From: JBJHBP01 sp050485645
Lineage (GTDB): Bacteria; Pseudomonadota; Gammaproteobacteria; Steroidobacterales; Rariloculaceae
Length of the DNA: 64,000 nt
Assembly (NCBI GenBank): GCA_050485645.1
Contig: JBJHBT010000003.1
Coordinates: 124,001 to 188,000 of the forward strand
Direction: 5' to 3'
The translations under genes were made by a program, and so were the position numbers. Shown here one piece after another: positions 1 to 7,873 of this stretch; the first letter of the stretch is position 1, and the number at the start of each line of letters is the position of its first letter. The notes beneath the pieces were generated by a model. That model searched no databases, was not told where the DNA came from, and saw only the letters and a program-made list of their open reading frames with translations.

Positions 1-301
1 TGAGGGTGCCGACGAAGATCGCCCGCTCGCCACCCAGGCGCAGCGAGATCACCGTGACCAGGGCCGCGGCAGCCAGGTTCACGAGATTGTTGCCCAGCAG
101 AATGAGGCCGATGAGGCGGTCCGGTCTCTGCAGCAGCCGCTCGGCGATTCGTGCGGCATGATGACCTGCCCGTGCCTTGTGTCGCAGCCGATAGCGGTTG
201 AGACTCATCAGCGCGGTTTCGGAGCTCGAGAAGAATGCCGAGAGAGCGAGCAGTACGACGAGGATTCCGAATAGTGGTCCTAACGGGACGTCGTCACTCA
301 A
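1..301 (-). CDS. corB: CorB/HlyC-type CNNM transporter (N-terminal 100 residues, runs off the window)
   Basis: The gene is read leftward from a TTG codon at 301 and has no stop before the window edge. An upstream in-frame stop at 316-314 limits the start, and a GAGGG element lies about ten bases before the TTG. The peptide opens with a hydrophobic helix, then FFSSSETALMSLNRYRLR, then an RPDRLIGLILLGNNLVNLAA segment. This is the classic start of the DUF21/CNNM membrane domain found in magnesium/cobalt efflux-associated CorB/YfjD proteins. The CBS and CorC domains would lie outside the window. In many gammaproteobacteria corB, ypjD and ffh are neighbours; here corB is divergent from ffh and ypjD is absent between them. 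Family assignment is good, substrate is not known. Confidence 0.8.
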   Translation of the reverse strand, partial: MSDDVPLGPLFGILVVLLALSAFFSSSETALMSLNRYRLRHKARAGHHAARIAERLLQRPDRLIGLILLGNNLVNLAAAALVTVISLRLGGERAIFVGTL

Positions 302-608
302 AAACTGAGGCCCTCATGGGTCGAAGTGGCTGGTTAGAGTGGCCGAATCGCAAAATGCGTGTCAAGCCGGAATGGTTCGCTGACGGCTCGGTGCCCTGAT
401 GGCCCTTGTTTCGGCCCTTGTTTCTGCCCTTATGATAGTGTGCACACCGTGCCTTCTGCGCGCGCGCGCCACGCTGTCCAGCTGGCCTGATCATAAAGAT
501 AGACTGGCGAACCAGGCCGGCAGAGGTCGACAGCGGTGGACATTGGAGGTGCCGTGATCCGCGAACTGGTGAATGGAACCCAAGTGAGATGCTGGAGCGA
601 TTTGTGTG
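302..608. promoter_or_regulatory. Divergent corB/ffh intergenic region with weak promoter candidate and short tandem repeat
   Basis: No gene is visible here. A 12-base unit GGCCCTTGTTTC occurs twice in tandem (401-412 and 413-424). The TTGTTT in the first copy (406-411) is followed 19 bases later by TATGAT (431-436), a possible weak forward promoter for ffh with a leader of about 165 bases. The spacing is longer than ideal, so this is a suggestion only. Confidence 0.3.
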
Positions 609-1967
609 ATGTTTGAGAGCTTGACGGAAAGACTTTCGGGTGCTGTGCGCCGCATGACTGGTCGCGGGCGCATTACCGAAGAGAATGTCCGCGATACGGT
701 GCGGCAGATCCGCATGGCGCTGCTGGAAGCGGACGTCGCGGTGCCGGTGGTCAAGGTGCTGGTCGAGCGGGTGCGTCAGCGCGCGCTGGGCGAGGAGGTT
801 GCACGCAGTCTGGATCCCGGCCAGGCGTTCGTGAAGATCGTCAATGACGAACTGGTGCGTGTGCTCGGTGGCGAGCGGGCGGATCTGGCGCCGGCAACGA
901 CGACGCCGGCGGTGGTGATGCTGGTGGGATTGCAGGGCGCGGGCAAGACGACCACGGCCGGAAAACTGGCGAAAATCCTGCCCAAGCGCCGTGACGACGA
1001 CGTGCTCATGGTGAGTACCGACGTCTATCGCCCCGCCGCACGCGAACAGTTGGCGCGGCTGGCCACGGAGCTGGGTGCCGCATGGCTGGATACGACCGAA
1101 CAGAATCCCGAAGCGATTGCCGCTGCCGCATTGACCGAAGCGCGGCGGCGGGGCTGCCGCTGGCTGATCGTGGACACGGCAGGCCGTCTGCATGTGGATG
1201 AAGCGCTGATGCAGGAAGCCCGGGCCATCCACGACATCGTCTCTCCGGTGGAAACGCTCTTCGTGCTCGACGCGATGGCGGGCCAGGATGCCGTCCATTC
1301 GGCGCGGGCGTTTCACGAGGCACTGCCGCTGACCGGCGTGATCCTCAGCAAGGCCGACGGAGACGCGCGCGGCGGTGCCGCGCTCAGCGTGCGAGAGATC
1401 ACGGGACTGCCGATCAAGCTGGTGGGTACCGGTGAGAAACTGGATGCGCTGGAACCGTTTGCGCCGAAGCGCTTCGCGTCGCGAATTCTCGGCATGGGCG
1501 ATGTGGTCGGCCTCGTCGAACAGGTGCAGCGCCAGGTCGACCGTGATGCGATGGAACGGGTGGCATCCAAGGTCAAGAAGGGCCGCGAGCTCAATCTCGA
1601 GGACCTGCGTGAGCAGCTGGGCCAGCTGAGCAACATGGGCGGCCTGGGCGCTTTGCTGGACAAACTGCCCGGCGTAAATCCCCAGGCGCTGGCCGGCGCC
1701 GGGCTCGACGACCGCCACATCAGGCGCCAGATCGCCATCATCGATTCCATGACCCGAGTCGAGCGTCGGCGGCCGATGTTGATCGACGGCTCGCGCAAGC
1801 GGCGCATCGCGGCCGGTTCCGGCAGTACGGTGCAGGATGTGAACCGCCTGCTGAAACAGCACAAGCAGATGGCCAAGACCATGAAGCGGGTGTCGCGGGG
1901 CGGCAATATGCAGCGCATGATGGCCGGTCTGATGAAGGGGCAGGGACGACCCGGGCCCGGAATCTGA
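609..1967 (+). CDS. ffh: Signal recognition particle GTPase Ffh
   Basis: This 452-residue protein binds 4.5S RNA and signal sequences of nascent membrane proteins and delivers them to the receptor FtsY. An N-domain helical bundle is followed by the G domain with P-loop GLQGAGKTT (107-115), the DTAGR motif, and TKxD-equivalent SKADGDARGG. A methionine-rich M domain ends the protein, with GSGSTVQDVNRLLKQ near the signal/RNA-binding helices. The ATG at 609 is preferred over the GTG at 606 because family members begin MFE(S/N)LT. Its RNA partner, ffs, is also in this window at 25338-25443. It stands alone as a transcription unit, followed after 147 bases by the rpsP operon. Confidence 0.97.
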   Translation: MFESLTERLSGAVRRMTGRGRITEENVRDTVRQIRMALLEADVAVPVVKVLVERVRQRALGEEVARSLDPGQAFVKIVNDELVRVLGGERADLAPATTTPAVVMLVGLQGAGKTTTAGKLAKILPKRRDDDVLMVSTDVYRPAAREQLARLATELGAAWLDTTEQNPEAIAAAALTEARRRGCRWLIVDTAGRLHVDEALMQEARAIHDIVSPVETLFVLDAMAGQDAVHSARAFHEALPLTGVILSKADGDARGGAALSVREITGLPIKLVGTGEKLDALEPFAPKRFASRILGMGDVVGLVEQVQRQVDRDAMERVASKVKKGRELNLEDLREQLGQLSNMGGLGALLDKLPGVNPQALAGAGLDDRHIRRQIAIIDSMTRVERRRPMLIDGSRKRRIAAGSGSTVQDVNRLLKQHKQMAKTMKRVSRGGNMQRMMAGLMKGQGRPGPGI

Positions 1968-1996
1968 GCCGCGGGAGCGGAAAATACAGATTCGGC

Positions 1997-2025
1997 TTAC
2001 ACTTCGGTCACAAAATCAGTAAAAT
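1997..2025 (+). promoter_or_regulatory. Candidate sigma-70 promoter of the rpsP-rimM-trmD-rplS operon
   Basis: TTACAC (1997-2002) and TAAAAT (2020-2025) are separated by 17 bases, a near-consensus arrangement. They lie 90 bases upstream of the rpsP start. Read by eye only. Confidence 0.5.
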
Positions 2026-2114
2026 TGGCCGTTTCCTGCAGCGGGCCGGGCGGATGTCGGGCGCCGCTGTTTTGTACATATCGACAGCAAGCAACACCTG
2101 AAGGTTAACGAGTT

Positions 2115-2390
2115 ATGGTGAGAATTCGTCTATCACGCGGCGGAGCGTTGAAGCGCCCGTTCTATCACATCGTCGTGACGGACGGCCGCAGCCGACGCGA
2201 TGGGCGATACATCGAACGGCTCGGCTACTTCAACCCGATTGCCGCCGGCAGCGAAACACGGCTGACCATTGATCTGGCGCGCGCCGATCACTGGCTGTCC
2301 AACGGCGCCCAGGCGTCCGAACGTGTCAATCAGCTGATCAGGCAGTTCCGCAAGACCGACCATAGCGGGGCGCCGCAGGCCGCGGAGTAA
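2115..2390 (+). CDS. rpsP: 30S ribosomal protein bS16
   Basis: The 91-residue product begins MVRIRLSRGGALKRPFYHIV, the hallmark start of bS16, followed by YIERLGYFNP and the conserved GAQASERV segment. It binds the 5' domain of 16S rRNA and helps assemble the small subunit. The ATG is preceded by AAGG about nine bases upstream. It is the first gene of the canonical four-gene operon with rimM, trmD and rplS, with only six bases separating its stop from rimM. Length fits the family. Confidence 0.97.
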   Translation: MVRIRLSRGGALKRPFYHIVVTDGRSRRDGRYIERLGYFNPIAAGSETRLTIDLARADHWLSNGAQASERVNQLIRQFRKTDHSGAPQAAE

Positions 2391-2396
2391 CCGCTG

Positions 2397-2954
2397 ATGT
2401 CCCCCACCCGCGGGGACACGGTCGCGGCCGGTGAATCCGCGCCGGTCGACGCCCGACTGATCGAGCTGGGTCGCATCAGTGGCGTATTCGGGGTTCGCGG
2501 CTGGATCCGCATTCATTCGTTCACCGAGCCGCGCGCCAACATCATCGGGTACAGAAGCTGGATGCTGCTGTACCCGGGTGGTCAGCACAGGGTTGCGGTG
2601 GAAGGCCATCAGCTGCACGGCAAGTCGGTGCTCGCCAAGCTGGAAGGAGTCGAAGACCGGGACGAGGCCAGCGCACTGATCGGCGCGGTGGTTGCGGTGA
2701 CCAGGGATGAGCTGCCCGAATGCGAGCCCGGCGAGTATTACTGGGCCGACCTGGAAGGGCTGGAAGTGGTTGACCTTGAGGGTCGCTCGCTGGGCAGAGT
2801 GGACCATATGATCGCCACCGGTGCGCATGATGTAATGGTGCTGGACGGCGCGCGCGGAAGGCTGATTCCGTTCGTAACCGGGCGTACCGTGACCGATGTG
2901 GACAGGAAGCGTGGTGTGATCGTGGTCGACTGGGACCTGGCCTGGTGGGAATAG
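2397..2954 (+). CDS. rimM: Ribosome maturation factor RimM
   Basis: The 185-residue protein assists 16S rRNA processing and binds uS19 during assembly of the 30S head. The sequence shows the RimM N-terminal beta barrel signature LIELGRISGVFGVRGWIRIH and the PRC-like C-terminal domain with GEYYWADLEGLEV and RLIPFV. The first about 19 residues before ARLIELG are a poorly conserved extension rich in Gly and Ala. The gene sits between rpsP and trmD as in most proteobacteria. Its ribosome-binding site (GGAG) overlaps the end of rpsP, suggesting translational coupling. Confidence 0.95.
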   Translation: MSPTRGDTVAAGESAPVDARLIELGRISGVFGVRGWIRIHSFTEPRANIIGYRSWMLLYPGGQHRVAVEGHQLHGKSVLAKLEGVEDRDEASALIGAVVAVTRDELPECEPGEYYWADLEGLEVVDLEGRSLGRVDHMIATGAHDVMVLDGARGRLIPFVTGRTVTDVDRKRGVIVVDWDLAWWE

Positions 2955-2957
2955 CGC

Positions 2958-3740
2958 GTGTATCGCATAGGTGTCGTCGCACTGTTCCCGGAGCTGATCG
3001 AGCCGGTCACGCGCTGCGGCGTTGTTGGACGGGCATTGGAGAACGGCGTGTTTTCGCTGGCGCATGTTACGCCGCGCGATTTCACGGCGGACCGGCATCG
3101 TACGGTGGACGACAGGCCTTACGGAGGCGGTCCGGGCATGGTGCTCAAGTACGAGCCGGTGCGCGATGCGGTGCGGGCACTCAGGGCGAAGCTGCCGCCC
3201 GGTTGCAGGGAATTGATGCTGAGTGCGCAGGGCCGGCCGTTTGATCAGGCCTTTGCGCGCGAACTGGCCGATGCGCCTGGCTTGCTGCTGGTCGCCGGCC
3301 GATATGAAGGTGTTGATGAACGGGTCATCGAAGCCGAAGTGCCGGAGGAGGTATCGCTGGGCGACTACGTGCTGAGCGGTGGTGAACTGGCGGCGGCGGT
3401 GATCATGGATGCGGTGGTGAGGTTGCTGCCCGGAACGCTGGGTCATGAATTGTCAGCGGAGCAGGATTCTTACACGGGCGGACTGCTCGATTGTCCGCAG
3501 TTCACAAGACCTGAACAGACAGATGGTATGCGTGTGCCCGAAGTACTGCTTGGCGGGCATCACGAACAGGTGCGGCGCTGGCGGCTCAAGCAGTCGCTGG
3601 GACGGACCTGGCTCAGGCGCCCGCAATTGCTGGCGCAGCGATCGCTGAGCGCAGAGGAACGCGAGCTGCTGGAAGAGTTCAGAAACGAGGCCCGTGCCGC
3701 CGCATGCGGAACGGACGGAACAGAAAGTCAGGATGCCTAG
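2958..3740 (+). CDS. trmD: tRNA (guanine-37-N1) methyltransferase TrmD
   Basis: The 260-residue SPOUT methyltransferase adds the m1G37 mark next to the anticodon of tRNAs reading CNN codons, using S-adenosylmethionine, and so prevents +1 frameshifts. Visible motifs are the N-terminal YRIGVVALFPELIEP, YGGGPGMVLKYEPV, and the trefoil-knot cofactor region GRYEGVDERVIE followed by SLGDYVLSGGELAA. The start is GTG at 2958, three bases after the rimM stop. The C-terminal helical tRNA-binding part is complete and ends in a short polar tail. It is coupled to rimM upstream and rplS downstream. Confidence 0.97.
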   Translation: MYRIGVVALFPELIEPVTRCGVVGRALENGVFSLAHVTPRDFTADRHRTVDDRPYGGGPGMVLKYEPVRDAVRALRAKLPPGCRELMLSAQGRPFDQAFARELADAPGLLLVAGRYEGVDERVIEAEVPEEVSLGDYVLSGGELAAAVIMDAVVRLLPGTLGHELSAEQDSYTGGLLDCPQFTRPEQTDGMRVPEVLLGGHHEQVRRWRLKQSLGRTWLRRPQLLAQRSLSAEERELLEEFRNEARAAACGTDGTESQDA

Positions 3741-3761
3741 TACGGCAAAAGGGGATCAGTC

Positions 3762-4106
3762 ATGCCCAGGGTAATAGACGAGCTCGAGCGCGAGCAGTTG
3801 AAGGATGATGTGCCGGAGTTCGCGCCGGGCGATACGGTCGTCGTGCAGGTGCGGGTGAAGGAAGGCGAGCGTGAACGCCTGCAGGCCTACGAAGGCGTGG
3901 TGATCGCCAGGCGCAACCGCGGGCTGAACTCCTCGTTCACCGTGCGCAAAGTCTCGCATGGCGAAGGCGTTGAGCGTGTATTTCAGACGCACAGCCCCGC
4001 GGTCGCGGGCATTCAGGTCAAGCGCCGTGGCGATGTACGTCGCGCCAAGCTGTATTACCTGCGTGATCGCAGTGGCAAGTCTGCACGCATCAAGGAAAAG
4101 GTTTGA
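3762..4106 (+). CDS. rplS: 50S ribosomal protein bL19
   Basis: This 114-residue protein of the large subunit contributes to the inter-subunit bridge near the 30S interface. The sequence shows the conserved PGDTVVVQVRVKEGERERLQ block, the EGVVIARRNRGLNSSFTVRK segment and a basic KRRGDVRRAKLYYLR tail. Length and sequence are normal for the family. It closes the rpsP operon. A short inverted repeat, GCGATC/GATCGC (4109-4126), follows the stop without a T-run. The next gene, tatT, starts only 37 bases downstream, so partial readthrough into the TRAP genes is possible. Confidence 0.97.
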   Translation: MPRVIDELEREQLKDDVPEFAPGDTVVVQVRVKEGERERLQAYEGVVIARRNRGLNSSFTVRKVSHGEGVERVFQTHSPAVAGIQVKRRGDVRRAKLYYLRDRSGKSARIKEKV

Positions 4107-4143
4107 CGGCGATCGTTACGGATCGCAGGTCATCCGCATAACA

Positions 4144-5031
4144 ATGCTCAATATCGGGTCACAGCGGGAAGTCCGACCGCTGTGGCAAAGGGTCTGCCTG
4201 GTCGCGGCTGTCATGGCCGCGACCTTCGCTGTTTCCGCCTGTGGCCGCATGATCGGGGCCGCCGCCGCCGATACCCTGTCCGCGGCCATTCTCAACCAGG
4301 ACGATCCGGTTCTGATCAGGGACGGTGTTCCCGCCTACCTCCTTGTTCTCGACGGACTGATTCACCGGCGTCCGCATGACAGCGGTCTGCTGTCGGCCGG
4401 CGCACGTCTGTTCGCGCTCTACGGCTCACGTTTCGAAGCCGACCCGGAACGCGCCGCGCAGCTCACCGCGAAGGGGCGCAGCTACGGCGAACGTGCGATC
4501 TGCGCGGCGCATCGGCCGTCGTGCCAGTGGGACGGGCTCGATCACGAATCGTTCGTCGAACAGCTGCAGAACGTACGCCGCAGAGACATCGACGCGCTGT
4601 ATGCCTACGCGCTGAGCTGGCTGAGCCACCTCGATTCAACCAGTGACGACTGGAGTGCCGTTGCCGAGTTGCCCTGGGTGGAAGCTGTTCTTGAGCATGT
4701 CCTGGTTCTCGATGAGTCGCATGATCATGGTGCCCTGCACGGCTATCTGGGTACGCTGAACGCGCTGCGTCCACCTGCTCTGGGTGGCCAGCCGGACGTG
4801 GCCAGAGCCCATTTCGAACGTGCGATAGAACTTTCCGGCGGCCGCGATCTCTCATTGAAAGTAGAATACGCCAGACGGTACGCACGCATGATGTTCGACC
4901 AGGAGCTGCATGACAGACTGCTCAATGAGGTGCTGTCGTCGCCCGTAGAGGCACCGGGTTATACGCTTTTCAATGTGCTGGCTCAGCGACAGGCGGAAGT
5001 TCTGCTCGCGTCCGGACAGGAGTATTTCTGA
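4144..5031 (+). CDS. TRAP transporter TatT-type lipoprotein
   Basis: The 295-residue product has a hydrophobic signal segment ending in a lipobox, VSAC, with the lipidated cysteine at residue 33. The remainder is predicted helical with TPR-like spacing, for example the ALYAYALSW and ALHGYLGTLNAL stretches and GQPDVARAHFERAIELSGG. TRAP-associated T components (TatT) are periplasmic helical-repeat lipoproteins first described next to TRAP operons in Treponema, thought to bind or channel ligand. The assignment rests on this domain style and on its position directly before the TRAP binding protein, with stop and start overlapping by one base at 5031. The ATG at 4144 is chosen because it gives a clean signal peptide; the longer open frame upstream runs through rplS. 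Confidence 0.75.
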   Translation: MLNIGSQREVRPLWQRVCLVAAVMAATFAVSACGRMIGAAAADTLSAAILNQDDPVLIRDGVPAYLLVLDGLIHRRPHDSGLLSAGARLFALYGSRFEADPERAAQLTAKGRSYGERAICAAHRPSCQWDGLDHESFVEQLQNVRRRDIDALYAYALSWLSHLDSTSDDWSAVAELPWVEAVLEHVLVLDESHDHGALHGYLGTLNALRPPALGGQPDVARAHFERAIELSGGRDLSLKVEYARRYARMMFDQELHDRLLNEVLSSPVEAPGYTLFNVLAQRQAEVLLASGQEYF

Positions 5032-6077
5032 TGCGCAAACCTGTAACTTCAGGCGTGACCGGGGCGCTGGCAGCGATTGCATGCCTGCTGGTATTCGCGA
5101 TCGACCCGGCGGTGGCGCAGACCACCGAGTTCAGGGTCGCGAGCGTGGCGCCGGACGGCTCGGTGTGGATGCAGCAGATGAGGGCCGGTGCGGGCACCAT
5201 TCGGGAACGCACCGACGGTCGTGTCCAGATCCGCTTTTATCCTGGTGGCGTCATGGGCAATGATCCTCAGGTTCTGCGCCGGGTTCGGCTGGGCCAGCTG
5301 CAGGGCGGCGCATTTACGGCCAGTGGTCTGGGTACCCGCTACACCGCACTGAATCTGTATGGCATACCGTTGCTGTTCCAGTCGCTGGACGAAGTGGACT
5401 ATGTGCGTCAGCGTTTCGATGCGGAACTGCAGGCCGGGCTGCGCGAGGAGGGGTTCGTTACGTTCGGATTCGTGGAAGGTGGATTCGCCAAGCTGATGTC
5501 CAATCAGCCCGTGACCACCGTTGAGGGCCTGCGAAGACGCAAGGTCTGGGTGCCGGACAATGACCCGATCAGCTACGCCGCGATGAACGCCATGGGCCTG
5601 TCGCCGGTGGTGCTTCCCGTGACCGATGTGCTCACCGGCATGCAGACCGGTTTGCTGGAAGTGGTTGCCGCGTCGCCGGTGGTGGCGCTGGTCATGCAGT
5701 GGCATACGCGCACCCGCTATGTCACCGACCTTCCCGTTTCCTATTCCATGGGCGTGTTCGCCCTCGATGCACGCAGCTACGATGCTCTCCAGCCGGCTGA
5801 CCAGGCGGTGGTTCGCGAGGTGATGGAAGGTGTGATGGCCGAACTGAACAGCCGCACCCGACAGGACAACCTCGATGCGCGTCGTGCACTGCAGGATGCC
5901 GGACTGAGCTATGTCAGTGTCGATGGCGCCGACATCGATGCCTGGCGTGCAACCATCGAAGGCACTTTCCCGCAGCTGCGTCGTCGCGCCGACATCGATG
6001 GCGAACTGCTCGACCGCATGCTCTCGCTACTGGCCGAGTATCGCTCCACATCCGGAGCCGCGGCCGGCACGCCCTGA
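5031..6077 (+). CDS. dctP: TRAP transporter periplasmic substrate-binding protein (DctP family)
   Basis: The 348-residue protein starts with a Sec signal peptide cleaved after AVA (about residue 29). It then shows DctP-family motifs: FRVASVAPDGSVWMQQM, RTDGRVQIRFYPGGVMGND, ALNLYGIPLLFQ, and RRRKVWVPDNDP where the ligand-contacting arginine usually lies. It captures an organic anion in the periplasm and presents it to the DctQM membrane unit. The ligand cannot be told from sequence; the AP-DGS start resembles the clade commonly paired with TatT. Its start overlaps the tatT stop, so the two are translationally coupled. Confidence 0.88.
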   Translation: MRKPVTSGVTGALAAIACLLVFAIDPAVAQTTEFRVASVAPDGSVWMQQMRAGAGTIRERTDGRVQIRFYPGGVMGNDPQVLRRVRLGQLQGGAFTASGLGTRYTALNLYGIPLLFQSLDEVDYVRQRFDAELQAGLREEGFVTFGFVEGGFAKLMSNQPVTTVEGLRRRKVWVPDNDPISYAAMNAMGLSPVVLPVTDVLTGMQTGLLEVVAASPVVALVMQWHTRTRYVTDLPVSYSMGVFALDARSYDALQPADQAVVREVMEGVMAELNSRTRQDNLDARRALQDAGLSYVSVDGADIDAWRATIEGTFPQLRRRADIDGELLDRMLSLLAEYRSTSGAAAGTP

Positions 6078-6086
6078 GCACTGCCG

Positions 6087-6584
6087 TTGACTCCGCTCGC
6101 GCGTCAGTCATGGTTGAGCCGCGCAGGTGGCTGGATCGCGCGAATCGAGGATGTGCTGCTGCTGCTGCTGCTGGGGCTGCTGATCCTGCTGGCCAGCTCC
6201 CAGATTCTGCTCCGCAATGTGTTTTCCGTCGGATTCGCATGGACTGATGGCACGATCCGGCTGGCGGTGCTGTGGCTGGCCCTGCTCGCGGCGATGGCGG
6301 CCGCGCGCGAGCGTCGCCACATCGCGATCGATGTCGTGATCCGGCGGTTCCCGCCACTGCTCAGGCGCATCGTGGCGGTGATCACCTGCGGCTTCGTGGC
6401 CGCTGTGATGGCAGTACTGGCCTCGTATGCATGGGCGTTTGTCGCCGAGTCACGGGAGTTCGGTGATGTGCTGGTTGACAACTGGCCGGCCTGGATCCTG
6501 CAGATCATCATGCCGGTGGGTTTTGCGCTCATCGGCGTGAGGTATCTGTGGCATGCCGCCTGCGAGGCGCTGGGCAGGACATGA
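6087..6584 (+). CDS. dctQ: TRAP transporter small permease subunit (DctQ family)
   Basis: The 165-residue protein has four hydrophobic helices, as expected for DctQ. It includes the leucine run encoded by a perfect CTG repeat near 6155, the conserved WTDGTIRLAVLWLALLAAM-type helix, and a central RERRHIAIDV motif typical of the family. It forms the small membrane subunit of the sodium-driven TRAP importer with the DctM protein. The start codon is TTG at 6087. Its stop overlaps the ATG of the next gene (ATGA at 6581-6584), which couples their translation. Confidence 0.88.
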   Translation: MTPLARQSWLSRAGGWIARIEDVLLLLLLGLLILLASSQILLRNVFSVGFAWTDGTIRLAVLWLALLAAMAAARERRHIAIDVVIRRFPPLLRRIVAVITCGFVAAVMAVLASYAWAFVAESREFGDVLVDNWPAWILQIIMPVGFALIGVRYLWHAACEALGRT

Positions 6585-7843
6585 CCATGTTGCTGATCGG
6601 GTTGCTGCTGCTGGTGCTGACGCTGCTCGGCACACCGCTGTTCGCGGTTATCGCGGCAAGTGCGATGCTCGGCTATCACGGCGCGGGTATCGACCTTTCG
6701 GTGGTCGCACTGGAGTTCTTCGGCCTGGCGGAAATGCCGATACTCGTCGCGATACCGCTGTTCACCTTCGCGGGTTTCCTGATCAGTGAGGGTGGTGCGC
6801 CACAGCGGCTGGTGAAGCTGTCCGAAGCGCTGCTTGGGTGGCTGCCCGGTGGTCTGGCCATGGTCGCACTGGCCACCTGTGCGCTTTTCACTGCGTTTAC
6901 CGGCGCCTCTGGCGTGACCATCATCGCGCTGGGTGCGCTGTTCTTTCCGGCTCTGGTCAAGGCGGGCTACGACGGCAAGTTCACGCTGGGACTGATCACG
7001 ACGGCCGGTAGTCTTGGCCTGCTGTTCGCTCCGTCGCTGCCGCTGATTCTCTACGGCGTGGTTGGCGGTGTGCCCGTAGATGACCTGTTCCGCGCCGGCA
7101 TACTGCCGGGCTTGTTGATGGTCGGTGTACTGTGCGTCTACAGCTACTGGAAGAACCGGCATCTGTACGTGGCTGACCGCAACGTTTCGGGCAGGCAGGT
7201 TCTCAAATCCCTGGCTGCAGCCCGCTGGGAGCTGCCGCTGCCATTCGTGATTCTGGGCGGTATCTACAGTGGCTATTTCGCCGTTTCCGAGGCTGCTGCG
7301 GTGACCGTGGTTTATGTGCTGCTCGTTGAATTCGTGATTCTGAGGGAAATCCCGTTCCGTGACCTGCCGCGGATTACGCGGGAATCGATGATTCTGGTTG
7401 GCGCGATCCTGATGATTCTCGGCGTCTCACTGGCGTCGACGAACTACATGATCGACGCTGGTGTGCCACAGCGTCTTTTCGAGCTGATCAGCGATCACGT
7501 GACCGGACGCACGACATTCCTGCTGCTACTGCTGCTGTTCCTGCTGGTACTGGGCGCGTTTCTGGACATATTCTCGGCGATCGTGCTGGTCGTGCCGCTG
7601 ATCCTGCCGGTGGCGATGCTGTACGACATTCATCCTGTACACCTGGGCATCGTTTTCCTTGCCGCGATGGAACTGGGCTACCTGACACCGCCGGTTGGAC
7701 TCAACCTGTTCATATCCAGTCACCGCTTTCGCAAGGACATCATCGAGGTCTATGTTGCGACGCTACCGTTCTTTCTCGTGCTGCTCGTTTCCGTCGTAAT
7801 CATTGCGTTCTGGCCGGCGTTGTCCTTATGGTGGATGCGCTAG
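6581..7843 (+). CDS. dctM: TRAP transporter large permease subunit (DctM family)
   Basis: This 420-residue, roughly twelve-helix protein is the transport-catalysing subunit of the TRAP system. Family motifs visible include IPLFTFAGFLISEGG, ALFTAFTGASGVTIIALG, GLITTAGSLGLLFAPSLPLI, and near the end HLGIVFLAAMELGYLTPPVG. The start is placed at ATG 6581, overlapping the DctQ stop by four bases, rather than at the upstream GTG in the same frame. Together, 4144-7843 form one four-gene unit tatT-dctP-dctQ-dctM. Confidence 0.9.
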   Translation: MTMLLIGLLLLVLTLLGTPLFAVIAASAMLGYHGAGIDLSVVALEFFGLAEMPILVAIPLFTFAGFLISEGGAPQRLVKLSEALLGWLPGGLAMVALATCALFTAFTGASGVTIIALGALFFPALVKAGYDGKFTLGLITTAGSLGLLFAPSLPLILYGVVGGVPVDDLFRAGILPGLLMVGVLCVYSYWKNRHLYVADRNVSGRQVLKSLAAARWELPLPFVILGGIYSGYFAVSEAAAVTVVYVLLVEFVILREIPFRDLPRITRESMILVGAILMILGVSLASTNYMIDAGVPQRLFELISDHVTGRTTFLLLLLLFLLVLGAFLDIFSAIVLVVPLILPVAMLYDIHPVHLGIVFLAAMELGYLTPPVGLNLFISSHRFRKDIIEVYVATLPFFLVLLVSVVIIAFWPALSLWWMR

Positions 7844-7873
7844 CGTAGCCAGTCGATTTCCGAGGGTCAGATC

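Noticed and set aside
302..608. ypjD between corB and ffh
   Set aside because: The gap is too short for a cytochrome assembly-type protein and shows no such sequence.
294..1862. Long reverse frame of 522 codons across ffh
   Set aside because: Antisense shadow of ffh in GC-rich DNA; composition is Arg/His/Gln-rich with no family resemblance.
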